The notes below the pieces were generated by a model. The model was not told the origin of the DNA and ran no database searches. It was given only the letters and a program-made list of their open reading frames with translations. Shown in pieces: positions 7,776 to 15,379 of a stretch of DNA of 45,183 nt; within the stretch, counting starts at the first letter, position 1, and the number at the start of each line of letters is the position of its first letter. Origin of the DNA: Streptomyces phyllanthi (GTDB taxonomy: Bacteria; Actinomycetota; Actinomycetes; Streptomycetales; Streptomycetaceae); assembly GCF_009377205.1 (NCBI RefSeq), contig NZ_VJZE01000020.1, forward strand, positions 1 to 45,183, given 5' to 3'. A program made the position numbers and the translations under genes.

Positions 7776-8723
7776 TCATCGGCGCGGCTGGTGGCGGAAG
7801 ACCGGGCGGGCCCACAGCGGCGGTTCGGGTACGGCGGGCCGACGCGGCGCGCGCACGGAGGCGGCCCGCAGGGCGGCCACGAACGCCAGGCAGGAGCCGT
7901 AGCGGTCGTCCGGGGTCTTGGCGAGCGCCTTCGCGAGAACGCCGTCGACGGCGGTACCGAGGTCGGGGCGCCCGGCGCTGACCGGCGGCGGATCGTCGTA
8001 CTGGTGGGCCCAGAGCAGCGCCATGTCGTCGTCGCGCCGGAAGGGCGGCCGGCCCGTGAGGATCTCGTGGACGACACAGGCCAGGCTGTAGACGTCGCAA
8101 CGGCCGTCGACGGGCTTGCCGGAGATCTGTTCCGGGGCCACGTAGTCGAGGGTGCCGACGAACTGGCCCACGGTGGTGAATCCCGTCAGCGACAGCGATT
8201 TCTTCGTCAGGCCGAAGTCGGTGAGGTAGACGTGCTCGGGGTGGTCGCTGTCGGTGCCCGGAGCGACCAGGATGTTGCCGGGTTTGACGTCCCGGTGCAC
8301 CAGCCCGTGGTCGTGGGCCGCGTCCAGCGCCGAGGCGACCTGCGCGGCGATCCGCGTGGCGGCCGGGATCGGCAACGGGCCCTCCCGGTCGAGCAGCTGA
8401 CGCAGATCGCGCCCGGCGACGTACCGCATCGCGATGTAGAGGACACCGTCCGTCTCGCCCGCCTCGAAGATCGGCACGATGTGCGGGTGGTCGATCGCGG
8501 CTGCCACGCGCGACTCGTGGGTGAAACGGCGCCGGAAGGTGTCGTTGCGGGCGAGTTCCGGGGCGAGCAGCTTCAACGCGACCCGCCGGTCCAGGCGCAG
8601 GTCCCTGGCCTGGTAGACGACGGCCATACCGCCCCGCCCGAGCTCCGCCTCGACCCGGTAACCGGCGATCTGCCGTCCGACGAGTTCCGAGGGGTGCTCC
8701 CCGTACGACCGGGCCTCACTCAT
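7776..8723 (-). CDS. Cytosolic Hanks-type serine/threonine protein kinase
   Basis: A 315-residue eukaryotic-like kinase. All key motifs are visible: glycine loop LGRGGMAVVY (28-37), ATP-anchoring Lys51 in VALKLL, Glu70, catalytic loop HRDVKPGN (143-150), DFG at 169-171, activation-loop Thr/Ser residues (TGFTTVGQF), and APE at 196-198. After the kinase lobe there is only a short basic/proline-rich tail with no membrane helix or PASTA domain, so it is soluble. Its ATG overlaps the end of the preceding SH3-like gene by 8 nt (ATGAGTGA), making it the third cistron of the FHA-ABC operon. Phosphorylation of the FHA-ABC transporter is the natural inference, by analogy with PknF and Rv1747 of Mycobacterium tuberculosis. 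Confidence 0.93.
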   Translation of the reverse strand: MSEARSYGEHPSELVGRQIAGYRVEAELGRGGMAVVYQARDLRLDRRVALKLLAPELARNDTFRRRFTHESRVAAAIDHPHIVPIFEAGETDGVLYIAMRYVAGRDLRQLLDREGPLPIPAATRIAAQVASALDAAHDHGLVHRDVKPGNILVAPGTDSDHPEHVYLTDFGLTKKSLSLTGFTTVGQFVGTLDYVAPEQISGKPVDGRCDVYSLACVVHEILTGRPPFRRDDDMALLWAHQYDDPPPVSAGRPDLGTAVDGVLAKALAKTPDDRYGSCLAFVAALRAASVRAPRRPAVPEPPLWARPVFRHQPRR

Positions 8724-9351
8724 CGTGCGTCACCGGACGGACGACCCGCGTCGGTTCATGAGGGGCCTGGCCCCGTCCGGGCTCCGCCACGAAACGTGTC
8801 GGCTCCTGGCCCTCCCCCTCGGCTTCCTGTACGACGCGCGTCCGCTCAGGGGGCGGGGCCGTCGTCGGGTCCCCGGAGGTGGCGTACGTGGTCAGTCGTG
8901 ACCCGTCGGAGTAGAGCCACCGCTCGCGGTCGGTGTCGTAGAGCCACAGCGACTCGCCGTCGGCGACGAACCCGATCCGCAGTCCGTCCAGGCGGGCGTG
9001 AAAGGACTCGGCGTCGAGGCGGCCGGCCACGAGGTCCTCCACCGCGCTCCGGTACGCCGCCAGCGTCTCCTCGATGTGGGCCAGCAGTGGCCGGGGGTCC
9101 TCCTCGCGGGAGGGGGCTCCCCCGGGTGTCGGCGGGTCCTGCGGTACGGCGACGAGGAGGCGGCCGTCCACCCAGGCCGACCAGCCGTTGGCGCACACCA
9201 CTTGGCCCCAGTCACCGCGCCGTTCGACGAGCTGGACCGGCAGGAGGGCGTCGAGCGACGCGGTGGGCCGGGACGGATCGGGGCTCTCCCAGGCCGGCAG
9301 ACCGTCCCGGGGGACCACGTGCGTGGGGCGGAAGCCGGGCATGGGCGTCAC
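8716..9351 (-). CDS. SH3-like domain protein of unknown function
   Basis: About 211 residues, unrecognised as a whole. The N-terminal 65 residues look like a bacterial SH3 fold (HVVPRDGLPAWESPDPSRP, then LPVQLVERRGDWGQV and NGWSAWVDGR). A helical middle (LAHIEETLAAYRSAVEDLV) and a beta-rich segment with LWLYDTDRERWLYSDG follow. Two 'PTRVVR / ERTRVVQE / PTRFVAEP' repeats near the C-terminus are Thr-containing and might be kinase targets. The GTG at 9351 overlaps the stop of the FHA-ABC gene as GTGA and has GGAAG 5 nt upstream; the ATG at 9342 is an alternative. Sandwiched between transporter and kinase in overlapping frames, it probably works with both. No signal peptide is visible, so it should be cytoplasmic. 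Confidence 0.8.
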   Translation of the reverse strand: MTPMPGFRPTHVVPRDGLPAWESPDPSRPTASLDALLPVQLVERRGDWGQVVCANGWSAWVDGRLLVAVPQDPPTPGGAPSREEDPRPLLAHIEETLAAYRSAVEDLVAGRLDAESFHARLDGLRIGFVADGESLWLYDTDRERWLYSDGSRLTTYATSGDPTTAPPPERTRVVQEAEGEGQEPTRFVAEPGRGQAPHEPTRVVRPVTHDE

Positions 9352-11699
9352 CGCTGCTTCCGCATGACGGCGGGTTCCTGGCGGCGCAGCAGACGGGCGA
9401 CGGCGAATCCGCAGGCGGCGGAGAGGACGAGCAGCATGCCCAGGTCGAGCAGCCACACGCCGGCCGTGTGCTCGAACAGCGGGTCGTCGCCTTCCGGCGC
9501 GATCCGCACCAGGTCGATCGTGCCCGCCATCGCCGCGAACGCCCACCGGGACGGCACCAGCCAGGCCGCCTGTTCGAGACCGGGCACGCCGTCCACCCGC
9601 AACAGCGTGCCGCAGAAGACGACCTGCGCGATGGCGAGGAGCACCAGCAGCGGCATGGTCACCTCCTCCTTGCGGACCAGCGCGGAGACGACCAGGCCGA
9701 GCATCATCGCCGTGAAGGCGAGCAGCGCCACGGCGATGGTGATCTCCACCAGCGGTGGCATCAGGACACCCTCGCCGCCGGGCGCGCCGAGGTCGACGCC
9801 GACCAGGGCGACCAGGGTGAGCACCACGGCCTGGAGGACGGTGACGATGCCGAGGACGACGACCTTGGACATGAGGTACGCGGATCTGGACAGGCCCACG
9901 GCCCGCTCGCGCCGGTGGATGACCCGTTCCTTGACGAGCTCGCGCACGGCGTTGGCCGCTCCGGTCAGGACGGCGCCCACGCACAGGATGAGCAGCGCGT
10001 TCAGTGAGGTCTCGCGGTCCAGCCGGCCCCCGGCCAGGGCCCTCGTCATCCCTCCCAGGACGAACGGAAGCGCGATCATGATGGCCAGGAAGACGCGGTC
10101 GGCGCTGAGCACGGCGGCGTACCGGCGCACCAGCGTGCCGAGCTGGGCGGTCCGGCTCTGCGGTTTGGGCGGCTTCGGCGGCGGTTCCCCGGCGAGCGGT
10201 TCGAGCTCGGGCAGGTACGGCCGGTCCATCGCCGCCTCGACGTACTGGCGGTGGAACGGCGAGTCGTGGTACTCCCCCGCCCAGTCCCGGTCGAGATCCT
10301 GGTCGAAGGCCTCGAACGCCTCCGGCCACTGCTCGAAGCCGAAGAAGGCGAGCGCGTCGCCCGGCGGCCCGTAGTAGGCGGTCCTCCCGCCGGGTGCGAG
10401 GACGAGGAGCCGGTCGCAGACGTCGAGGCTGAGGACGCTGTGGGTGACCACGATGACCGTACGTCCGTCGTCGGCGAGGCCGCGCAGCATGTGCATCACC
10501 GAGCGGTCCATGCCGGGATCGAGGCCCGATGTCGGCTCGTCGAGGAAGAGCAGCGACGGCTTGGTGAGCAGTTCGAGAGCCACGCTGACCCGTTTGCGCT
10601 GACCGCCGGAGAGGCTGTGGATGGGCTGCCGGGCGCGCTGTTCCAGACCCAGCTCGCGGATCACCTCGTCCACGCGTGCCCGCCGCTCCGCCTTGGCCGT
10701 GTCCTGCGGGAAGCGCAGTTCGGCGGCGTACGTGAGGGCCCGGTGGACGGTCAGCTGGGTGTGCAGGATGTCGTCCTGCGGGACCAGCCCGATGCGCTGA
10801 CGCAGCTCGGCGTAGTCGTGGTAGAGGTCGCGGCCGTCGTACAGGACCGTGCCCGTGTCGGCGGGGCGCTGCCCGGTCAGGGCGTTGAGGAGCGTGGACT
10901 TGCCGGCGCCGCTGGGCCCGACCACGGCGAGCAGGCATTTCTCGCCGACGGGAAAGGTCACCTTGTCGACAAGCCTCTTGCGGCCCTGGTCGACGGCGAC
11001 GGAGAGTTCCTGGACATCGAGCGAGATCTCGCCGGTGTCGACGTACTCCTGCAGCTGGTCGCCGACGAGGCAGAACGCGGAGTGCCCGACGCCGACGATG
11101 TCACCGGGTGTGATCCGGGCCCGGTCCACCGGCAGCCCGTTGAGGTAGGTGCCGTTGTGGCTGCCGAGGTCGGCGATCTCGTACGTGCCGTCCGGGCGTG
11201 CCCGCAGTTCGGCGTGGTGCCGGGAGACGATGAGGTCGTCGATGACGAGGTCATTGTCGGCGGCGCGGCCAATACGGACGGTCCGCTCGGGCAGCGGGCG
11301 CACGCTGGTGGGCTGCCGGAACGTGCCGGTGGAGGCGGGCCGGTGGACGCCTGAAAGGCGCTCCGGGGCCCGCTCGGGAGCCCGGCCGGTGAGGACGGCA
11401 CGGGGTCCGTCGGAGGGACTGCCGAAGCGGATCACGCTGCCCGGGCCGACATCCCACGCGTGGACGCGGTGGCCGTCGGCGTACGTGCCGTTGGTGCTGT
11501 TCTCGTCCTCGATCGTCCAATGGCCGACCCCGGCCCGGAGCACCGCGTGGTGCCACGAGACCCGGTCGTCGTCCAGGACGACATCGCTCAACGGGTCGCG
11601 CCCGACACGGTATTCGCGGCCCGGACTCATCACCGTGAAGCCTGTCTCGGTTTCCAGGACGAGTTCGGGCGCGGTCGGTGCGACCGGCCGTTCCACCAT
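9348..11699 (-). CDS. FHA-FHA-ABC transporter fusion (ABC-2/ABCG type, Rv1747-like)
   Basis: A 783-residue half-transporter. Two forkhead-associated domains come first: FHA1 (about 20-95; VGRDP, VSWHHA, ENSTNGTY) and FHA2 (about 140-215; IGRAADNDL, VSRHHAEL, GSHNGTYLNG), both with the residues that bind phosphothreonine. The ATPase follows with Walker A GPSGAGKST near 263, signature LSGGQRKR near 365 and Walker B LLFLDEPTSGLD near 386, then six or so membrane helices (about 535-770) of the ABC-2 type. This order is that of M. tuberculosis Rv1747, regulated by PknF phosphorylation and implicated in export of a cell-envelope component. A kinase lies two genes downstream in the same operon. The start ATG has no Shine-Dalgarno sequence and is probably leaderless. 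Confidence 0.93.
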   Translation of the reverse strand: MVERPVAPTAPELVLETETGFTVMSPGREYRVGRDPLSDVVLDDDRVSWHHAVLRAGVGHWTIEDENSTNGTYADGHRVHAWDVGPGSVIRFGSPSDGPRAVLTGRAPERAPERLSGVHRPASTGTFRQPTSVRPLPERTVRIGRAADNDLVIDDLIVSRHHAELRARPDGTYEIADLGSHNGTYLNGLPVDRARITPGDIVGVGHSAFCLVGDQLQEYVDTGEISLDVQELSVAVDQGRKRLVDKVTFPVGEKCLLAVVGPSGAGKSTLLNALTGQRPADTGTVLYDGRDLYHDYAELRQRIGLVPQDDILHTQLTVHRALTYAAELRFPQDTAKAERRARVDEVIRELGLEQRARQPIHSLSGGQRKRVSVALELLTKPSLLFLDEPTSGLDPGMDRSVMHMLRGLADDGRTVIVVTHSVLSLDVCDRLLVLAPGGRTAYYGPPGDALAFFGFEQWPEAFEAFDQDLDRDWAGEYHDSPFHRQYVEAAMDRPYLPELEPLAGEPPPKPPKPQSRTAQLGTLVRRYAAVLSADRVFLAIMIALPFVLGGMTRALAGGRLDRETSLNALLILCVGAVLTGAANAVRELVKERVIHRRERAVGLSRSAYLMSKVVVLGIVTVLQAVVLTLVALVGVDLGAPGGEGVLMPPLVEITIAVALLAFTAMMLGLVVSALVRKEEVTMPLLVLLAIAQVVFCGTLLRVDGVPGLEQAAWLVPSRWAFAAMAGTIDLVRIAPEGDDPLFEHTAGVWLLDLGMLLVLSAACGFAVARLLRRQEPAVMRKQR

Positions 11700-11705
11700 G
11701 CCGGA

Positions 11706-11711
11706 ATTCTA
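11706..11711 (-). promoter_or_regulatory. -10 element of a leaderless promoter for the FHA-ABC operon
   Basis: On the minus strand a consensus-like TAGAAT ends only 6 nt before the ATG at 11699, and there is no purine-rich ribosome binding site between them. Transcription starting about 7 nt after the -10 would begin at the A of the ATG, giving a leaderless mRNA, which is common in Streptomyces. No good -35 is visible at 17-18 nt. Confidence 0.55.
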
Positions 11712-11797
11712 TCGATTCGCACCGATGTGCGCCCGATCGGGCAGCGCGGGCAGTGCGAGCCCGGTTCAGCGGGGGGCGGGAGCCGGACCGGTTCGGC

Positions 11798-12208
11798 TCA
11801 GGCGGCGGGGGTGGCGATCACTCGGGCGGTGCGCTGCATCCGGAGCGCGTCGACGGACTCCGCGAGCAGCTCGTACTCGGTGGTGTCGTCACTGGTGGCG
11901 ATACGGACCAGGTTCCCGGCGGCCAACTCCTCGGCCACCAGCTCCTGTTCGGTCGCGTTGCCGCTCCAGGCGCGCAGCGCGCTGGGCACGTCCGGGACGG
12001 TGTCGGCCACCGGCACGACCGAGTTCGGCGGGTAGGTGGGGTTGTCGGGGTGCGGGTCGAGCCGCTCGGCGATCCATAACGCGCGGTCGCGCATCCACCA
12101 CAACGCCAGGGCCAGGGTGGGAGCGCGGTACGTCCCCAACGGCACACCCACGCGCTGCCCGCCGCACACGCCGTACGCCGTGACATGGCACAGGAATTCG
12201 TCGTGCAC
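11798..12208 (-). CDS. Hypothetical protein, about 136 residues
   Basis: I do not recognise this protein. It reads VHDEFLCHVTAYGVCGGQRV then GVPLGTYRAPTLALALWWMR, an alpha/beta small cytoplasmic protein with no signal peptide or membrane helix, ending VIATPAA. Coding character is supported by consistent G/C third positions and a strong GGGGGAG sequence 5 nt before the GTG at 12208; the longer open frame upstream loses this codon bias. The second half (NATEQELVAEELAAGNLVRI, TEYELLAESVDALRMQ) looks helical, like a small winged-helix or effector domain, but no DNA-binding role can be claimed. It lies 98 nt before the FHA-ABC operon on the same strand, whose own leaderless promoter separates it. 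Confidence 0.7.
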   Translation of the reverse strand: MHDEFLCHVTAYGVCGGQRVGVPLGTYRAPTLALALWWMRDRALWIAERLDPHPDNPTYPPNSVVPVADTVPDVPSALRAWSGNATEQELVAEELAAGNLVRIATSDDTTEYELLAESVDALRMQRTARVIATPAA

Positions 12209-12741
12209 GTTCGCTCCCCCATCGCACCGCTGACTGCCGGGCCGGCCCCGCTCGCCCTGAACCTCGCCCGCCTGCCCTGCCCTTGGCACACGCCGGGTGA
12301 CGCACCGATCGCGCACGGTGGCGCCGGATGTTCATGGCGCAATCACCCTACGAATCGAGTATCGCCACTACTGACGCTCTGTCACCATGCCATTCCAGCC
12401 AGTCTCCTGGCATATGCGTGGCCGGAGTTGGCTGAAACGATTCGAAACAGCGGCCCGCAGGCGCTTTGCGGCGTCATCCCGAAGGCGATCGGCGTCTGCC
12501 GGACGGTCCGGGCATGGCTGCGGCACCGGATCACGGCGGCCGTCCCTGGCCCTGGAGTTCGCCCCTGACCAGCACATACGACATCTACGGGGGTTGACCG
12601 CCGAGGTCCGCGAACACCGAGCGTCACGGACTCCCCGACCGGAGCCGTGCGGGACCCGCCACACAGCGCGCGGGGCTCGCGATGAGTTTCCGTACGTCCG
12701 GTGGTCTCGTGTATAGGGGGCCACCGGGAGCGGAGGGCACC
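12209..12741. other. Intergenic region, divergent promoters, no supported gene
   Basis: These 533 bases lie between the divergent hypothetical gene and the DUF1905 gene. The open frames here have no ribosome binding site and no codon bias. The section 12330-12450 is noticeably richer in A/T than its surroundings. It contains TAGGGT (minus strand, 12345-12350), a possible -10 for the left gene; TATAGG at 12712-12717 could be the -10 for the right gene. No -35 partner is clear for either. Confidence 0.35.
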
Positions 12742-13020
12742 ATGAGCAGGTTGCACAAGCAGTTCACCGCGGAGCTCCGCAGGCGCCCCGGCAAGGGCGG
12801 CTGGACCTGTCTCGTCTGGCCCGGGTCCGTGGAGTACTTCGGCACCCGCGGCCTGGTGAAGGTCCGCGGGACGATCGACGGGCACCCCTTCCGCAGTTCC
12901 TTCATGGCCCTCGGCGACGGCACGCACATGCTGCCCGTGAAGGCCGACGTGCGCAGGGCGATCGGGAAGGGGGCAGGGGACACGGTGACCGTGTGTCTGG
13001 AGGAGCGGCTCGGCACGTGA
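12742..13020 (+). CDS. DUF1905 domain protein
   Basis: A 92-residue protein that is essentially a single DUF1905 domain: [20 protein letters not shown], then [40 protein letters not shown] and [12 protein letters not shown]. This small beta-barrel occurs alone or ahead of a YdeI/OmpD-associated C-terminal region, which is missing here. The ATG at 12742 follows GGAGCGGAGGGCACC, a good ribosome binding site. It is probably cytoplasmic and its biochemical role is not established. It is a single-gene unit, with the lipoprotein remnant 41 nt downstream. Confidence 0.83.
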   Translation: MSRLHKQFTAELRRRPGKGGWTCLVWPGSVEYFGTRGLVKVRGTIDGHPFRSSFMALGDGTHMLPVKADVRRAIGKGAGDTVTVCLEERLGT

Positions 13021-13061
13021 CCGCGGCCCCGTGAGCGTCGCGGGCGGGGGCCAACGTCCGC

Positions 13062-13374
13062 ATGCGGTGGAGGGGCACGGTCGGTGTCGTCCTCGGGCTG
13101 GTACTGGTGTCCGCGGCCGGTTGCGGCGGGGGCGACGACGGTGACGCCGTCCGCCGGACGAACCCGTCCGCGTCGGCTCCCGCCGGGGGCGGAAACCCCA
13201 CCTCGACGACGCCTTCCCCCACCCCTGGCACACGGGTACGTCGACCCGGCCGTCTACACCACCGGCCGCGGGCCGGCGCGGGAGCAGCCGGCCCGCAACG
13301 GCTACGCGGTGCTGCACACCGACTACGGCCTGCTTCGAGCGGCACCTGGACTGCGCCAGGGGTGACGGAGAGGC
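13062..13374 (+). pseudogene. Decayed lipoprotein gene with two apparent frameshifts
   Basis: The frame from 13062 encodes a clean lipoprotein signal (MRWRGTVGVVLGLVLVSAAG then Cys, lipobox SAAGC) and a Ser/Thr/Pro linker. Near 13230 coding character shifts to the frame that reads YVDPAVYTTGRGPAREQPAR and NGYAVLHTDYGL with perfect G/C third positions. Near 13330 it shifts again to a frame reading ACFERHLDCARGD. No single frame keeps Streptomyces codon bias throughout, and the last piece runs into the end of the aldo/keto reductase gene on the other strand. The simplest reading is an extracytoplasmic lipoprotein broken by two indels and truncated at its 3' end. Sequencing error is the main alternative. 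Confidence 0.55.
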
Positions 13375-14364
13375 TCAGCTCTCGACGATCTCGTCGATCC
13401 GGGCCAGCTCCTCCGGCGCGAAGTCCAGGTTGCCGATGGCCGCCACGCTGTCCTCCAGCTGCTGGGGGCTGCTCGCGCCGATGAGGGCCGAGGTGACGCG
13501 GCCGCCGCGCAGGACCCAGGCGAGCGCCAGCTGCGCCAGGGACTGGCCGCGGGACTTGGCGATGTCGTCGAGGGCGCGGAGCCGCGCCACGAGGTCCTCG
13601 GTGAGCTTGTCGGCGTTCAGGAACGGGCTGTCGCTCGCGGCCCGCGAGTCCTCCGGGATGCCGCCCAGGTAACGGCCCGTCAGCAGGCCCTGCTCCAAGG
13701 GGGAGTACGCGATGGAGCCGACCCGGAGCTCGTCCAGGGCGTCGAGGAGCCCGTCCTCGGGACGGCGGTCGAGCATCGAGTAGCGGGGCTGGTGGATCAG
13801 CAGCGGGGTACCCAGCTCACCCAGGATGCGGGCGGCCTCACGGGTCTGCTCGGGCGAGTAGTTGGAGACGCCGACGTACAGCGCCTTGCCCTGCTGCACC
13901 GCCGAGTGCAGCGCGCCCATCGTCTCCTCCAGCGGAGTGTCCGGGTCGGGGCGGTGCGAGTAGAAGATGTCGACGTGGTCGAGGCCCATACGGGCGAGGC
14001 TCTGGTCGAGCGAGGACAGCAGGTACTTGCGTGAGCCCCATTCGCCGTACGGGCCGGGCCACATGAGGTAGCCGGCCTTCGTCGAGATGACGAGTTCGTC
14101 GCGGTAGGGCGCGAAGTCGGCCTTGAGGGCCTCGCCCAGGGCGCTCTCCGCGGCACCGGGTGGCGGGCCGTAGTTGTTGGCCAGGTCGAAGTGGGTGACG
14201 CCCAGGTCGAACGCGCGGCGCAGGATGGCGCGCTGCGTCCGTACCGGCCGGTCGGGGCCGAAGTTGTGCCACAGGCCGAGGGACAGCGCGGGGAGCTTCA
14301 GGCCGCTGCGGCCGGTGCGCCGGTAGGGCATGTCCGCGTAGCGGTCGGGGTGTGCGGTGTACAA
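13375..14364 (-). CDS. mgrA: Aldo/keto reductase, L-glyceraldehyde 3-phosphate reductase (YghZ/MgrA) type
   Basis: About 329 residues forming a TIM-barrel NADPH-dependent aldo/keto reductase. The catalytic tetrad is complete: Asp60 and Tyr65 in HFDLANNYG, Lys96 in ISTKAG and His137 in FYSHRPD. The C-terminal cofactor segment (ALIGASSPQQLEDSV) is typical. The start PYRRTGRSGLKLPALSLGLW and WHNFG, and the length, match the YghZ/MgrA subgroup (AKR14), which reduces L-glyceraldehyde 3-phosphate and methylglyoxal-like aldehydes. I prefer the TTG at 14364 because AGGAG lies 6 nt upstream and the protein then begins YTAHPDRYADM, usual for this group; a GTG at 14409 is the alternative. It is divergent from a LysR regulator that probably controls it. 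Confidence 0.88.
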   Translation of the reverse strand: MYTAHPDRYADMPYRRTGRSGLKLPALSLGLWHNFGPDRPVRTQRAILRRAFDLGVTHFDLANNYGPPPGAAESALGEALKADFAPYRDELVISTKAGYLMWPGPYGEWGSRKYLLSSLDQSLARMGLDHVDIFYSHRPDPDTPLEETMGALHSAVQQGKALYVGVSNYSPEQTREAARILGELGTPLLIHQPRYSMLDRRPEDGLLDALDELRVGSIAYSPLEQGLLTGRYLGGIPEDSRAASDSPFLNADKLTEDLVARLRALDDIAKSRGQSLAQLALAWVLRGGRVTSALIGASSPQQLEDSVAAIGNLDFAPEELARIDEIVES

Positions 14365-14465
14365 CGCGTACTCCTGGTGAGCCGGATGAGCCTGGGAACC
14401 GGGGACCACTCTCCCCCGCGCACGGTACGGCGGTCCAACAGGGGAATCGGATGGTATTCAGCGTC

Positions 14466-14471
14466 TAGGCT
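14466..14471 (+). promoter_or_regulatory. -10 element of a probable leaderless lysR promoter
   Basis: TAGGCT ends 8 nt before the ATG at 14480, and the intervening TCTCAATC holds no ribosome binding site. Transcription would start at or next to the ATG. No convincing -35 is present, and a LysR-type T-N11-A box overlapping it could not be fixed with confidence. Confidence 0.4.
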
Positions 14472-14479
14472 TCTCAATC

Positions 14480-15367
14480 ATGGAACTGCGTCACCTGCAC
14501 CACTTCGTCGCGGTCGCCGAGGAGCAGCACTTCACCCGGGCGGCGGAGCGGCTCATGGTCTCGCAGTCGGGTCTGTCCGCATCGATCCGCTCGCTGGAAC
14601 GGGAGCTCCAGGCACCGCTGTTCGTGCGCACCACGCGCCGTGTGACGCTCACGGAGGCCGGGCGGGCGCTGCTCACCGAGGCCGAGCGCGTCCTGGCCCA
14701 GGTCCGCGCGGCCCATGACGCCGTGGCGGCGGTACGGGGCGTGGTGCGCGGCACCCTGTCGCTGGGCACCGAGCAGTGCACCGCAGGGGTGTGCGTGGCC
14801 AAGCTGCTGGCTGCCTTCCGCAGGCGCCACCCGGATGTGGAGATCCGGCTGCGGCAGGCCGGTTCGGGCGCGCTGGCGGAGGAGGTGGCGGCCGGGCGCC
14901 TCGACCTGGCGTTCGCGGTCACGACCCGCGCCGACACCGCGCAGCTGCGCTGCATCCCGCTGGCCAGTGAGCCGATGACCGTGCTCTGCCATCCCACGCA
15001 CCGGCTGGCGGGCGGGGGCCCGGTCACTCCGGAGGACCTCGGCGGCGAGGCCTTCGTCGACTTCCATCCGGACTGGGGCCCGCGCCGCACCACGGACGCG
15101 GCCTTCGCCGCGGCGGCCGTGCACCGGACGGTCGCCCTCGAGGTCAACGACGTGCACAGTCTCCTCGACCTCGTCCAGGAGGGCCTCGGTATCGCCGTCG
15201 TCCCCCGGCACTTCGGCCACAAGCGCGAGGCGTCGGTCCTCGCCGCGGTTCCGTTGAAGGGTGGCGGGGAGACGTCGTACGACACCGTCGCCATGCTCCC
15301 GCCCCCGGAGGCCACCAGCCCGGCGGCGCGGGCACTGATGCTGCTGCTGGACGACGGGGCCCGGTGA
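14480..15367 (+). CDS. LysR family transcriptional regulator
   Basis: A 295-residue regulator. Residues 1-60 are the LysR winged helix-turn-helix (MELRHLHHFVAVAEEQHFTR then AAERLMVSQSGLSASIRSLE), followed by the linker helix and the two-lobed effector domain starting at GTLSLGTEQ near residue 90, ending with GLGIAVVPRHF. The effector ligand cannot be inferred. It is transcribed divergently from the aldo/keto reductase with only about 115 nt between starts, the classical LysR arrangement, so it probably regulates that gene and itself in response to an aldehyde or redox signal. The start ATG lacks a ribosome binding site and is probably leaderless. Confidence 0.93.
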   Translation: MELRHLHHFVAVAEEQHFTRAAERLMVSQSGLSASIRSLERELQAPLFVRTTRRVTLTEAGRALLTEAERVLAQVRAAHDAVAAVRGVVRGTLSLGTEQCTAGVCVAKLLAAFRRRHPDVEIRLRQAGSGALAEEVAAGRLDLAFAVTTRADTAQLRCIPLASEPMTVLCHPTHRLAGGGPVTPEDLGGEAFVDFHPDWGPRRTTDAAFAAAAVHRTVALEVNDVHSLLDLVQEGLGIAVVPRHFGHKREASVLAAVPLKGGGETSYDTVAMLPPPEATSPAARALMLLLDDGAR

Positions 15368-15379
15368 CGGACCCGTGCC

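Noticed and set aside
8716..10938. A 740-codon minus-strand frame spanning the ABC transporter
   Set aside because: Only its last 211 codons (the SH3-like protein) are real; the rest is an Arg/Ala/Pro-rich shadow of the transporter gene.
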